A stretch of 64,000 nucleotides of DNA from Phycisphaeraceae bacterium (GTDB lineage: Bacteria; Planctomycetota; Phycisphaerae; Phycisphaerales; UBA1924), in the NCBI GenBank assembly GCA_020639235.1, contig JACKHC010000001.1, positions 434,001 to 498,000 on the forward strand, read 5' to 3'. Below, piece after piece: positions 1 through 8,955 of this stretch. A program made the position numbers and the translations under genes. The notes beneath the pieces were generated by a model, which ran no database searches, was not told where the DNA came from, and was given only the letters and a program-made list of their open reading frames with translations. The first letter of the stretch is position 1. The number at the start of each line of letters is the position of its first letter.

Positions 1-957
1 ACCCAAGTAGAAAACGATCGTCGGTGCGCCGCACCAGACAAGCAACCGCCGGAGGTGCGCGGGCGCTCTCGCCGCATCGCTTGCTCCTCGCATCCCGAGG
101 AACATCAGAACGAGCGCCGGCCCGACCAGGGCGATCTGCGATCCGATCATCTCGAGCGTCCACATGGGCGTCCATGCGGGCGATTCGTCTGGCTTGATCC
201 GGATATCCCCGCCCTCAGCGCCCAGGTGCCCCAGAAGATGGGCGACCGTCGGCCATCCGTGCTGCTGATTCCAGATCAGCACGGGTGAAGCGCACGCGAT
301 CGCCACGGCGAGCCCGAGCGCGGCCCCCGGCATCCACTTGCCGCGAATCGAGCCACGCGATCCGATCCAGGCGCACACGACGCCGACCAGCATCAGCAGG
401 ATGGTGTACTTGAACAGAAAGCCGATGCCGATCGCGGCGCCGAGCATGGCGTGGGCTCCAAGCGCCCGCCCGCCCCGCATCATCCCCCGCATCGCCCACG
501 CCGCCCCCAGAGCCGCCCCGAGCCAGCACGCGATCATCGGCCCGTCGATGGTCATCAGAAGCGCCACCGCGTGGTACGCCGGCACGCAGAGGTACACCAG
601 CAGCGCGCACACCGGTGCCCGCTTGGAGTTGGGCATGACCGCCGCGCCCAGCCCCGCGACGAACACCATCGCGCACGCCGACGCCAGCACCGCCGGGAGC
701 CGGACCGTCGCCTCGCTCGTGCCGAGGATCGAAGTCGATGCCGCGATCACCCACGCGACGCCCGGGCCCTTGGTGTAGTACGAGAGCGCGGGCCGGCGCG
801 ACCACTCCCAGTAGTGCGCCTCGTCGCCCGTGAGTTCGTACGGGCTGAACCACACGAGGAACACGATGCGCGCGATTGTCACCAGCGCGATGATGATCCA
901 CACCGCTCGCCACGCGCCGGCTCGATCATGCGTCTCGGGTTGTGTGGCCGATTCCAT
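1..957 (-). CDS. Glycosyltransferase family 39-type membrane protein, N-terminal part (runs off left edge)
   Basis: The reading frame is open from an ATG at 957 to the first base of the window, giving 319 codons without a stop; the C-terminus lies outside. The protein starts with a short cytoplasmic stretch, a first membrane helix at about residues 18-37, and then the motif GDEAHYWEW at about 44-52. That acidic DE motif in the first outside loop is typical of PMT/ArnT (GT-C fold) enzymes, which move sugars from polyprenyl-phosphate carriers to proteins or lipids. Several more hydrophobic helices follow. It lies 44 bases downstream of the LptF/LptG-type permease on the same strand, so both may act on envelope glycolipid. 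The substrate cannot be told from the sequence. Confidence 0.8.
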   Translation of the reverse strand, partial: MESATQPETHDRAGAWRAVWIIIALVTIARIVFLVWFSPYELTGDEAHYWEWSRRPALSYYTKGPGVAWVIAASTSILGTSEATVRLPAVLASACAMVFVAGLGAAVMPNSKRAPVCALLVYLCVPAYHAVALLMTIDGPMIACWLGAALGAAWAMRGMMRGGRALGAHAMLGAAIGIGFLFKYTILLMLVGVVCAWIGSRGSIRGKWMPGAALGLAVAIACASPVLIWNQQHGWPTVAHLLGHLGAEGGDIRIKPDESPAWTPMWTLEMIGSQIALVGPALVLMFLGMRGASDAARAPAHLRRLLVWCGAPTIVFYLG

Positions 958-1001
958 CACCGGCGCATTGTGACCGAGACCCGCCCGTTCCGCACGCCCC
1001 G

Positions 1002-2690
1002 TTAATGCGCGCTGAGCTTGCGGTACTGCGAATATGTGAACGCGGCCAGACCGGCGACGCCGCCCCACAGGAGCACCAGCCCCGCCTCCCCGGTCTTGTG
1101 TGTCACGCCCTGCCCCGCGCTCACCGTGATCACCGCGATCAACGCCGGGAAGAAGCTCCATAGGTACACCGGGAGGGGGAGACTCTCGCGCAGGCGCATC
1201 CCCATCACGGCGCCCGCGAGCACCATCACGAAGCACGCCGCCGCGTATCCGAGGCGCTCGTGGCGCTTGGAGAGCACCTCGCGCCGGAAGTCCCGGGTTT
1301 TCTGGCGCAGTTCGCGGGCGGCTTCGCTCACGCCGGGGTCGCCCGCGCCCGTGCTCCGTTCCAGCCGCGCTTCATTCAGCAGGTCGTCGGCGCTCATCGC
1401 CATCACCGCTTCGCCCGCGTTCCCGCGCGGCCACAATCCGGGCAGTTCGACCTCGTCACGGCGCGTGCCCGGCACACCTTCCCGCCCCGCGGTGAGGACA
1501 TCGTTCATCCGCAGAGAGACCCCGCCCGGCGCGTCCGTGGTCCGATCGGGCTGGATCGACGCGCCGCCTGCCGTCATGAGAGTCACCACGCCGCCCTCGC
1601 CCACCCGCTCGATCCGGATGCGCCCCGATCGCTCCCCCTCGATCGCGACGCTCACGACCGTCCATCCTCCGTTCCCCGAATCCGAGTCGCGCTGAAGGTC
1701 ATCGCCGAACACGCGCACCACCTGCCCGTCCCGCGCCACGAACTCCGCCTGCCCGCTCTGTCGCAGCATCGTGGCGATGCGCCGCGCCGAGCCGAGATCC
1801 GCGAGCCGCTGCGCCAACACGCGGCGGCGCTGCTCGACGGGCCCCATCCGCTCGGGGTGGGCGGCCGCCTCGTCCATCTGGGTCCATGTCAGAAACTTCG
1901 GGTCGTCTCGGATCGCCCCGGGGATGCGCACACGCTGCGTCACGAACGCCTCCTGATACACCGCCCCGTCTTGGCCCGTGCGCAGCGCGTTGGAGAATCG
2001 CAGCTGCACCGCCGTGCCCGGCTCATCGCCCGAGTTGTCGTCGAAGAACCACGCGTCGACTCGCTCCGCGGAGATGTAGTTCTGCGCGATGCCGTCGCGC
2101 GCCACATCGACCGCCAGCACTTCCATCAGCACGAGGTGATTACGCGCGTCGCCCTCCGCCGGGAGTTCCAGCGCCTGCCTCGCGAACACCTGCCAGTGCG
2201 CGCGCTTCCGGTCGCCGAGCACCACGCTCTGGCCGTCGCCCACCGCCGACGCGACGATCGACGCCGCGTCGCGCGTCAGCACGCGCTCCATCGCGTGGAA
2301 AAACCTCGGCATCAATGTGTTGGACAGCACCCCCACGAGCACCGCCAGCGCGACCCCGACCACCACCGCGGGAAGGAGTATCCGCCTGGGCCCGACGCCG
2401 CCCGCCATCGCCGCCACGCCCTCGTTGTCCGACGACATTCTGTGATACGCGAGCGTCGCGGCGAATCCGCCGGCAAACGGGAGCGCGTACTGGAGCATGG
2501 GCACCATCGCGAGCGTCATGAACATCATCGCCGCCGACGCACCGACCTGGCCCTCCGAGAGCGGCTTGACCGCCACGGCGAACGCGATCACGCCGACAAG
2601 CGACGCCGCCGACACGATGAGCAGCCGGAGCATCTCCCCGGTGATCGACCGCCAGATCAGGATGGGCACGCGCCGGAACATCCGAGACAT
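1002..2690 (-). CDS. LptF/LptG-family permease
   Basis: Predicted 562-residue inner-membrane protein of the LptF/LptG (YjgP/YjgQ) family, the membrane half of the ABC machine that extracts lipopolysaccharide and passes it to the periplasmic bridge. Three hydrophobic helices lie within about residues 15-125, then a long polar region (about 130-460), then three helices at the C-terminus, the family arrangement. Usual members are about 360-400 residues, so the extracytoplasmic region is enlarged. I chose the ATG at 2690 (MSRMFRRVP); the ATG at 2681 has a better-spaced GGAG and is an alternative. The frame stays open upstream to 3368, but that part is antisense to a prepilin gene and does not look like protein. 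Whether it is LptF or LptG cannot be decided. Confidence 0.8.
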   Translation of the reverse strand: MSRMFRRVPILIWRSITGEMLRLLIVSAASLVGVIAFAVAVKPLSEGQVGASAAMMFMTLAMVPMLQYALPFAGGFAATLAYHRMSSDNEGVAAMAGGVGPRRILLPAVVVGVALAVLVGVLSNTLMPRFFHAMERVLTRDAASIVASAVGDGQSVVLGDRKRAHWQVFARQALELPAEGDARNHLVLMEVLAVDVARDGIAQNYISAERVDAWFFDDNSGDEPGTAVQLRFSNALRTGQDGAVYQEAFVTQRVRIPGAIRDDPKFLTWTQMDEAAAHPERMGPVEQRRRVLAQRLADLGSARRIATMLRQSGQAEFVARDGQVVRVFGDDLQRDSDSGNGGWTVVSVAIEGERSGRIRIERVGEGGVVTLMTAGGASIQPDRTTDAPGGVSLRMNDVLTAGREGVPGTRRDEVELPGLWPRGNAGEAVMAMSADDLLNEARLERSTGAGDPGVSEAARELRQKTRDFRREVLSKRHERLGYAAACFVMVLAGAVMGMRLRESLPLPVYLWSFFPALIAVITVSAGQGVTHKTGEAGLVLLWGGVAGLAAFTYSQYRKLSAH

Positions 2691-2906
2691 GCTCCGCGTC
2701 CGACGCCCCGACGGCAACCCCGGCCCGCTCCATCGTGGATACCGGACGCGGAGCCGGAAGGACTCGGGGTGATAGGAAAGACGCGCGGGTCGCGCCGCCC
2801 GAATAACCGGAACCGCGTCCGGAACTGCTGGCCCCGGACCGATGGTGAATCGGAGCATCCTTCGTGGTGGACGAAGGACCACCGTCCCTTCCCAAGCGAG
2901 CAAGAC

Positions 2907-3374
2907 ATGCGCAAGTCCGATCCATCCCGAACCCGTCGCATCGTGACGCGATCGTCTCGTCGAGGGCTGACGCTGCTGGAGTCCCTCATCGCGACCACGA
3001 TCCTGAGCGTCGTCGTGCTGGCCGTGGCCGCCGCGCTGAATGCCTCGCAGAAGCTGGCCTATGAGGGGCGCCAGCGCGTGATGGGCGTCAACGCCGCCGA
3101 CGACATGATGGTCGAACTGATGACCGTTCCATACGCCGAGCTCAAGACCTACAACGGGCTGACTCAGGCGCCGGGCGCGATGGCGACGATCGATGGCACG
3201 GCGTACCCGGAGACCTACACCAACATCGGGCGCTCCGTCGAGGTCGTCGCCGAGAACATCACCGAGCCCGGGATGGGCATCACCGTCGCGGGCGTGATGA
3301 TCACCGTCCGGGCGGACGACGGCGACCACACCCTCGCCGAGCTCTCCGCCTTCAGGCCGGAGCCGCAATCATGA
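2907..3374 (+). CDS. Prepilin-like protein, PilV/GspI type
   Basis: 155-residue protein with a class III signal: a basic leader (RSSRRG) followed by LTLLESLIATTILSVVVLA. The cut would fall after Gly, with Glu at position +5 of the mature protein, the mark of type IV pilins and type II secretion pseudopilins processed by PilD. It is first of four such genes in a row and its stop overlaps the next ATG (ATGA at 3371). Size and order suggest a minor pilin of PilV/GspI type. A 216-base gap separates it from the divergent permease gene and should hold both promoters; I cannot pick convincing boxes there. Confidence 0.8.
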   Translation: MRKSDPSRTRRIVTRSSRRGLTLLESLIATTILSVVVLAVAAALNASQKLAYEGRQRVMGVNAADDMMVELMTVPYAELKTYNGLTQAPGAMATIDGTAYPETYTNIGRSVEVVAENITEPGMGITVAGVMITVRADDGDHTLAELSAFRPEPQS

Positions 3375-4003
3375 TGCGCCCAAGCCGAAAGACATCCCGT
3401 CGCGGCCTGACGCTCGTCGAGCTGCTCCTGGCGATCTCCATCACGGTGATCCTGGGCACGGCTGTCGCGACGGTCCTCACCGCCGCGGCGCGCTCGATGA
3501 CGGTCTCGCGTAACACGCAGAGCGCCGTGCAGCGTGCGCACGCGTTGCAGTCCCGCTTCCGCGCCTACACCGACCCGGCGATGTGCCTGCTCGACTACCG
3601 CGAGGGCGAGGGTATCGTGCTGTGGCTCGAGGACCCCAACGCCGACACCCGGGTCTCGCTCTCGGAGGTCCGCATCTTCTGGGTGCACGCCGACGAGGGC
3701 ACCGTCACCGTCGAGCGCGCCGACTTCCCCGCCGACTGGGACGTCGACACACTCGCGACGTTCGACATCCTGCTGTCGCCCGGCGCCGACTTCTTCGCCG
3801 AGATGCAGGCGCTGCGCGCCCTGGGGTACACCAAGACCGAGACGATCGCCGACGGCGTCGCGAACGCCGAACTCACATGGGACGGCCTGACGCTCCGCGA
3901 ACAGCCCCGCGCCGTCGTGCGCGTCACCCTCCAGATCGACGACGACTCGACCCAGCAGACGATCGCCTGCCTCGGAATGCCCAACCACACGGAGCCCCAG
4001 TAA
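3371..4003 (+). CDS. Prepilin-like protein, PilW/GspJ type
   Basis: 210-residue minor pilin or pseudopilin. After a basic leader (KTSRRG) comes LTLVELLLAISITVILGTAV, with the Gly cleavage site and Glu+5 required for prepilin peptidase. The remainder is a polar domain typical of PilW/GspJ-sized subunits. It overlaps the upstream gene by four bases (ATGA), so the two are probably translationally coupled. PilW-like is inferred from order and length only. Confidence 0.75.
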   Translation: MMRPSRKTSRRGLTLVELLLAISITVILGTAVATVLTAAARSMTVSRNTQSAVQRAHALQSRFRAYTDPAMCLLDYREGEGIVLWLEDPNADTRVSLSEVRIFWVHADEGTVTVERADFPADWDVDTLATFDILLSPGADFFAEMQALRALGYTKTETIADGVANAELTWDGLTLREQPRAVVRVTLQIDDDSTQQTIACLGMPNHTEPQ

Positions 4004-4025
4004 CCGCACAGGGAGGTCTCTGAAT

Positions 4026-5735
4026 ATGAACGCAACGAATCGATCCATCACGTGCACCTTCAAGCGACCACGCCGCTCCCCCCCCCGGCGCCGCGGCGTC
4101 GCGATGATGCTGGTCGTCGTCGCGCTGGCCGTGGGAACGGTCATCGCGGGCGTCGCGCTCACCTCGCGCTCTGTCGCCCCGCAGCTGGGCGTCAACGCCG
4201 AGTCCGCGTCCAAGGCCAACTGGGCCGCCCAGAGCGCCACCGACCTCGCCGTCGCCGCGCTCCAGACCGATCTGGACCTCTCCACCTTCACCGACGGCGC
4301 GATGATGTCCGACTTCACCATCGCCGGCGCGAAGGTCAATGTCGTCGTCACCGATCTCGACGGGAACCCGCCCGCCGGCGACGCCACGGAGGTCATCGTC
4401 ACCGTCACGGCGACGGTCAACGGAATCCCGTCCGTCAAGAGCACGCAAGTGGCCCTGACGCCCCCGCCGACCGCGCCGGTTGCGGTCGATCCCTACCTCT
4501 CCGAGTTCACACTCTTCGGGCAGCAAGGGGTGACCATCGGCGCCGCCGCCACGGTTTCGAAGTGGACCCTCTCCCCCGAGGCCAAGGGATCCACGCCTAT
4601 CAAGATCGGCACCGGCTTCGCCAATCTGGCGAGTCTCAACATCAATGCGGGAGCCAGGTTCCGAGACACGGCCATGTATGTGGATGCGGACGCCAGCGCC
4701 TCGCTCCGGACCGCGCTGAGCGACTCCCGCTTCGCCGAAGGCCGCCAGATCAAGCTTGATGTCCCCGCGCGCATGGTCTCGCTTCCGTCCACCATCACAT
4801 CGCTCGCTTCGGGCGGCGTGCAGAGCTTCACCTACGCGACCGGCAGCACCATCTTCCCCAACGGCAGGAAGTACTCCGGCTCGGTCATGGTGCAGGACGG
4901 TGCAACGCTGGTTCTCGATGCGAGCGTCTCGCCCGCGTATTCGTTCATGGGCATCACCGTCAACAAGAGTTCCAAGCTCATCATCCGGGGCGATGTCGAT
5001 ATCGAGGTCAATGGCTCGCTCTATGTGCTGGATCGATCACTCATCCAGGTCGAGCCGGGTGGGCGCGCAGACTTCTATGTCCGCGGCAATGTCTACACCG
5101 AGCGTTCCTCCATCGGCACGGATCCGTCCGTGTTCGACGGGTCCGGATGCAACCCCGCCAACCTCGCCGCCTACGCCGATCCGGGCTCCATCCGGATTCT
5201 GGCGCCCACATCCTCGTACGCGAACCAGACCTTCGTCGCAGATAACCGCTCCTTCATCGTCGCGTCGATCCACATGCCCGCCACGGCTTTCTCGACAACG
5301 AACAGCACGGCTCTCGCGGGGCGCGTCAGCGCCAAGACCATCAACATCGGCTCGGGATGCCGTGTCTACGCCGACACATCGCTCGATAACCGCAACGGGT
5401 ACACCAACTTCGAGGGCGCGCTGTACGACGACTCGGGCAACCCGCTGAGCGGGCTCACGGACATCATCTCGGGCGTTCTGGCCGTCCTGAACGCGGGCAA
5501 GACCGCCGAGCAGTTCGCGGCCCAGATCAACTCGACAGTCAACGCCACGATCGTCGCGCCCCAAGCGCCCGTCGACGGCACCACGGCTCGTACGGCACGC
5601 GCCACCTCCATTATCAACGTTCCCGTTGACTCCATGGTGCTCGAGAAGCGCGCCACACTTGTGGCAGACGGGGAGGCCGATGAAGAGTCCAACACCCGCA
5701 CGATCACGGTCGTGAGCGCGGACGCGGTCCGCTGA
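4026..5735 (+). CDS. Large PilX/GspK-like pilus assembly protein
   Basis: 569-residue protein with a basic N-terminus (RRSPPRRRGVA) and one membrane helix (MMLVVVALAVGTVIAGVAL). It lacks the Glu+5 of true prepilins, as GspK and many PilX proteins do. The long rest is Ser/Thr/Asn rich with alternating hydrophobic residues and repeated phrases such as GSLYV, GRADFYVRG and GRVSAKTINIGSG, suggesting a beta-helix-like extracytoplasmic domain. It is about twice the usual GspK length. Position between the PilW-like and FimT-like genes supports a role at the pilus or pseudopilus tip; no direct evidence of what it binds. Confidence 0.65.
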   Translation: MNATNRSITCTFKRPRRSPPRRRGVAMMLVVVALAVGTVIAGVALTSRSVAPQLGVNAESASKANWAAQSATDLAVAALQTDLDLSTFTDGAMMSDFTIAGAKVNVVVTDLDGNPPAGDATEVIVTVTATVNGIPSVKSTQVALTPPPTAPVAVDPYLSEFTLFGQQGVTIGAAATVSKWTLSPEAKGSTPIKIGTGFANLASLNINAGARFRDTAMYVDADASASLRTALSDSRFAEGRQIKLDVPARMVSLPSTITSLASGGVQSFTYATGSTIFPNGRKYSGSVMVQDGATLVLDASVSPAYSFMGITVNKSSKLIIRGDVDIEVNGSLYVLDRSLIQVEPGGRADFYVRGNVYTERSSIGTDPSVFDGSGCNPANLAAYADPGSIRILAPTSSYANQTFVADNRSFIVASIHMPATAFSTTNSTALAGRVSAKTINIGSGCRVYADTSLDNRNGYTNFEGALYDDSGNPLSGLTDIISGVLAVLNAGKTAEQFAAQINSTVNATIVAPQAPVDGTTARTARATSIINVPVDSMVLEKRATLVADGEADEESNTRTITVVSADAVR

Positions 5736-5749
5736 GCACGGGGAGGTTC

Positions 5750-6343
5750 ATGAGCCGCCCACGATCAATAGTCCGGCGGGGCTTCACGCTCATCGAGTTG
5801 ATGATCGCCATGGTCGTGATCGCGATCATGGCGGTCGTCGTCATGCCGGCGCTCGCGCCGGAGGACGCGATCAAACTCGTCTCCGCTTCGCATATGCTCG
5901 CCAGCGATCTGGAGTACGCGCAGTCGGCGAGTCTTTCCGAGCCGACCGACCCGATCGTGGTGGTCTTCGACGCCGACGCACCGCGCTACTGGCTCGCCCG
6001 CGCCTCCGACCCCGACTCGCCGATCGAGCGACCCGGCAGCGCCGATGCCTATCTGATGGAGATGGGCGTGGGTCTCGCCCGCCAGCTCGACGGGATTGAG
6101 TTCGAGGTCGCCAATGTGTCGGACAACTCGATCCAATATGACGCCTTCGGGCGCCTCGATCAGCTCGATAACGCGTTCGTCCGCATCCACAACCACACGG
6201 GCGAGATCTTCGTCAGCATCTCCGCGTCCACCGGGAGTGTGTCGGTGGTCAAGCAATCGCCCCCCGTGGTGGCCCCCGAACCGCCCGCCGACCCGATCTC
6301 GCCGCTCCCGGAGTCCGAGCCGATCGTCGTCAAGACGCGGTGA
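5750..6343 (+). CDS. Prepilin-like protein, FimT/GspH type
   Basis: 197-residue protein with the clearest prepilin signal of the cluster: RRG followed by FTLIELMIAMVVIAIMAVVVMPAL, Gly cleavage site and Glu+5. Length and the pattern after the helix fit FimT/GspH minor subunits. The C-terminus is a proline/glutamate tail. It follows the PilX-like gene by 14 bases with a GGGGAGG ribosome-binding site and closes the four-gene cluster. No pilus ATPase, PilC or secretin gene is in the window, so the motor must be encoded elsewhere. Confidence 0.8.
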   Translation: MSRPRSIVRRGFTLIELMIAMVVIAIMAVVVMPALAPEDAIKLVSASHMLASDLEYAQSASLSEPTDPIVVVFDADAPRYWLARASDPDSPIERPGSADAYLMEMGVGLARQLDGIEFEVANVSDNSIQYDAFGRLDQLDNAFVRIHNHTGEIFVSISASTGSVSVVKQSPPVVAPEPPADPISPLPESEPIVVKTR

Positions 6344-6388
6344 TGGGGAAGGTGAGATTTCCACGCGCGAGCTCCCAATAATGTGGGC

Positions 6389-7678
6389 ATGAGCGATCAG
6401 GGCCACACTCCGCGCTGGGGCACCGCCTTCCGGGCCGCGGCACTTGTCGCGGTCGTCGGTGTCTTGGGTTTCGCGTCCCTGCGGACCCCGACCGCCCGAG
6501 ACGCGGAGCGGGCCTCGCTGGTGCGGGCGTCGCTCGCCGAGCCTGAGCCATCAACGAGCGCGGGCGACGCGATCCGGCGCGCCGCCGATGAGGCCGCCAC
6601 CATCACGGATGAAGTGCTGAACTGGGCCGAGTCCACGCTCGAGCGCGCCCGCGCCTTCATCGGCGAGCCCACCGCCGAGGCGAAGCAGGCCGTGGCCGAC
6701 TCCACAGGGATGCGTCTGCTGAACCCGACCGACACGTACGGCGGAATACTCGCGTGGATCACGATCGATGACTCGACGCACACGCCCGATCGCCTCGTCG
6801 TGCTTGTGCACGGCCTCGACGAGCCGGGCGATATCTGGGACGAGCTCGCGCCCGCCATCCAATCCGAGGGGCTCAGCGTCGCGCGATTCGATTATCCCAA
6901 CGATCAGGGCGTCGCCGACAGCACTGACCTGCTTGCGGGGGCGCTTAAGCAACTCTGCGCCGCGGGCACGCACCGCATCGATCTCGTCTGCCATTCGATG
7001 GGCGGCCTGGTCGTGCGCGATCTGCTCACGCGCAACGAGTACTACGCGGGCGACACGACGCGTGCCGTCGATCTGCCGCGCGTGGACCGGGTCATCACGG
7101 TCGGCACGCCGAACTACGGCGCACCCTTCGCACCGCTCCGAGGATTGGCCGAAGTCCGCGATCAACTCTCGCGCCTCATCGACGACGACGACATCACGCT
7201 GGGCGATCTGCTGCGGTTCTCCTCCGACGGCAACGGCGAGGCGGGCGTCGATCTCGCCCCGGGATCGGACTTCCTCAACAATCTCAATGAGCGCCCGCTC
7301 CCGACGGGTGCGCGCTGGACCATCATTGTCGGGCGCGTCGCCTCCTCCGACCAAATCCGCGCTCTCGGCGATAGCAAACTCTCCCGCGCCATGGGGCTCG
7401 ACGACGACCTCGACGAACTGCTGGGGATGCTCGTGCCGATCTCCGAGGACTTCGGCGACGGCGTGGTCCCCGAGTCCAGCGCGCTGCTGCCGGGCGTGGA
7501 AGACTCGGTCATCCTGGAGGCCAACCACCGATCGCTGCTCCGCACCGTGAAGCTCGAACAGTCGATCCGCGGCGCGTTGGGCGAGGAGACTCGCACTACG
7601 CCGCCAGCGATCCCGGTCATCATCGACCGCCTGCTGGAGCCGATCGAGGTTCCCGAGCCCTCCGTTGCGGGCGATTGA
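6389..7678 (+). CDS. Alpha/beta-hydrolase, lipase-like, membrane-anchored or secreted
   Basis: 429-residue protein with an N-terminal hydrophobic segment (about 12-30) that should export or anchor it. From about residue 130 it shows an alpha/beta-hydrolase core: VVLVHGLDEPG gives the oxyanion-hole HG, and LVCHSMGGLVVRDLL carries the nucleophile elbow (CHSMGG), close to lipase class 2/PGAP1 proteins. Likely a lipase, esterase or acyl hydrolase acting outside the cytoplasm; the substrate is unknown. ATG 6389 is preferred, with an in-frame GTG at 6383. Confidence 0.75.
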   Translation: MSDQGHTPRWGTAFRAAALVAVVGVLGFASLRTPTARDAERASLVRASLAEPEPSTSAGDAIRRAADEAATITDEVLNWAESTLERARAFIGEPTAEAKQAVADSTGMRLLNPTDTYGGILAWITIDDSTHTPDRLVVLVHGLDEPGDIWDELAPAIQSEGLSVARFDYPNDQGVADSTDLLAGALKQLCAAGTHRIDLVCHSMGGLVVRDLLTRNEYYAGDTTRAVDLPRVDRVITVGTPNYGAPFAPLRGLAEVRDQLSRLIDDDDITLGDLLRFSSDGNGEAGVDLAPGSDFLNNLNERPLPTGARWTIIVGRVASSDQIRALGDSKLSRAMGLDDDLDELLGMLVPISEDFGDGVVPESSALLPGVEDSVILEANHRSLLRTVKLEQSIRGALGEETRTTPPAIPVIIDRLLEPIEVPEPSVAGD

Positions 7679-7709
7679 CCTCCCGCCGCATGCCCGTACT
7701 CTTGTTCGT

Positions 7710-8285
7710 GTGGCCCAGCGACGACACCACTACGAACGCGCCTTCGAGGGTTTCCTCCGGGCCAACCGCATCCCCTACATCTCGGTCGATGAAGCGCGCC
7801 GCGCCCTCCTGCCCGAGAGCGCTCGCCTGACGCTCTCGGGCGACCCCGCCGGAGTCAATGCCCTCAAATCGTTCGACTTCGTGGTGTATTCGCCGAACCC
7901 CGGTCAGCCGAACCTGCTGGTCGAGGTCAAGGGACGCAAGGTGCCCCACGTGCCGTCGGGCTCGGGCCGCAAGGGCCGTTTCGAGTGCTGGGTCTCGGGC
8001 GATGACGTGGAGTCCCTCCCCAAATGGGAGCAGCTGTTCGGTCCCGGTTTCCGCGCCTGCTTCGCGTTCATCTACTGGTGCGACGGGCATCCGCCCGACG
8101 GCCTGTTCAACGAGGTCTTTGTCCAGGACGACCGGTGGTACGCCGTTCGTTCGGTTCTTTTCCGGGACTACGCCCAGCACATGAAGCCGCGGAGCCGGAA
8201 ATGGGGGACGATGCACCTCTCCGCCGCGGATTTCGATGCGCTGAGCAGACCCATGCTCGGGGTCCCTCACGCGGCCAGCGCCTGA
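7710..8285 (+). CDS. HYExAFE family protein, possible PD-(D/E)XK nuclease fold
   Basis: 191-residue protein matching the planctomycete HYExAFE family, named for the motif seen here as HYERAFE at residues 7-13. I also see a pattern like PD-(D/E)XK nucleases: Glu in the first helix (E9 or E13), then SFDFVVY with Asp56, then LLVEVKGRK with Glu72-x-Lys74. That would make it a metal-dependent nuclease-like protein; this is my inference, not an established function. I took the GTG at 7710, which puts the family motif at the N-terminus; a TTG at 7665 would overlap the hydrolase gene by 14 bases. Confidence 0.7.
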   Translation: MAQRRHHYERAFEGFLRANRIPYISVDEARRALLPESARLTLSGDPAGVNALKSFDFVVYSPNPGQPNLLVEVKGRKVPHVPSGSGRKGRFECWVSGDDVESLPKWEQLFGPGFRACFAFIYWCDGHPPDGLFNEVFVQDDRWYAVRSVLFRDYAQHMKPRSRKWGTMHLSAADFDALSRPMLGVPHAASA

Positions 8286-8383
8286 TCGCGCGAACCTCCA
8301 ACCGCCCGCCGCGTCCAAGCAATGGGTGGGAGAAGCGGGGGGGCTTGGTTTACTGGGCGCGAAAGTGCCCATATCGTCAGGAC

Positions 8384-8617
8384 ATGCCCATGAACCGCTC
8401 ACGTGTCTCACGAGTCCTGCTCCCGGCCCTCGCCGCCGGCGCGATGCTCATCGCGACGCCCGGCGCCTCGGCGCAGAGCTCAACGGTCATCCGCCCGCCC
8501 AAGGTTTCCAATCCCAGCGCGGGCAAGACATGGCTCTATTACATCACCGGGCTCGGCCTGGGCGCGATCGCGGTTGGTCTGACCATCATGCCCAGCCGAC
8601 GGACCCACCAGGACTGA
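8384..8617 (+). CDS. Small exported protein with C-terminal membrane helix
   Basis: 77-residue protein. An N-terminal signal peptide (basic MNRSRVSR, hydrophobic core, likely cut after PGASA) leaves a short mature part of about 45 residues that ends in a second hydrophobic helix (LYYITGLGLGAIAVGLTIM) and a basic tail. So it is a tiny envelope protein with one membrane anchor. It is first of three consecutive small exported proteins. I do not recognise a family. Confidence 0.6.
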   Translation: MPMNRSRVSRVLLPALAAGAMLIATPGASAQSSTVIRPPKVSNPSAGKTWLYYITGLGLGAIAVGLTIMPSRRTHQD

Positions 8618-8657
8618 CCCCCGTTCCCTCGACCCATTGACCGCAAAGGAGCGCACC

Positions 8658-8954
8658 ATGCGCCGATCCCGATACACAGGGCTGATCGCGCTGAACGCCG
8701 CACTCGTCGGCGCGTTGGCGTTCATATCGCTCGCGCCCGGCGCGTCCGCTCAGGACGCCCGACGCCCGCGCGGCGAGTACACCATGGTCGCCGGACAGGT
8801 GCAGGGCATCTCCGAGAGCGCCATCTATGTGGTGGACGCCACCAACCAGGAGATCCTGGCGATGCGCTGGGATCGGTCGCGCAAGGCGCTGTCGGGCATC
8901 GGATACCGAAACATGAGCGTCGACTCGGGCCGCCCCGAAGGAAGGGGGCGCTGA
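8658..8954 (+). CDS. Small exported protein, beta-rich
   Basis: 98-residue protein preceded by an AAAGGAG ribosome-binding site, which decides for the ATG at 8658 over the TTG at 8637. Signal peptide residues 1-33 or so (cut after PGASA), then a short domain with alternating hydrophobic residues: GQVQGISESAIYVVDATN, then EILAMRWDRSRKAL. The pattern resembles one blade of a beta-propeller. It partly resembles the next gene product (REILYIYGV...). Unknown function. Confidence 0.6.
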   Translation: MRRSRYTGLIALNAALVGALAFISLAPGASAQDARRPRGEYTMVAGQVQGISESAIYVVDATNQEILAMRWDRSRKALSGIGYRNMSVDSGRPEGRGR

Positions 8955-8955
8955 G

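Noticed and set aside
1260..2906. Long plus-strand frame ahead of the first prepilin
   Set aside because: Composition is Arg/His/Pro shadow coding opposite the permease; real start is ATG 2907.
2691..3368. N-terminal extension of the LptF/LptG frame
   Set aside because: Antisense to a prepilin gene with a clear signal; the translated extension is Arg/Gly/His-rich without membrane or domain character.
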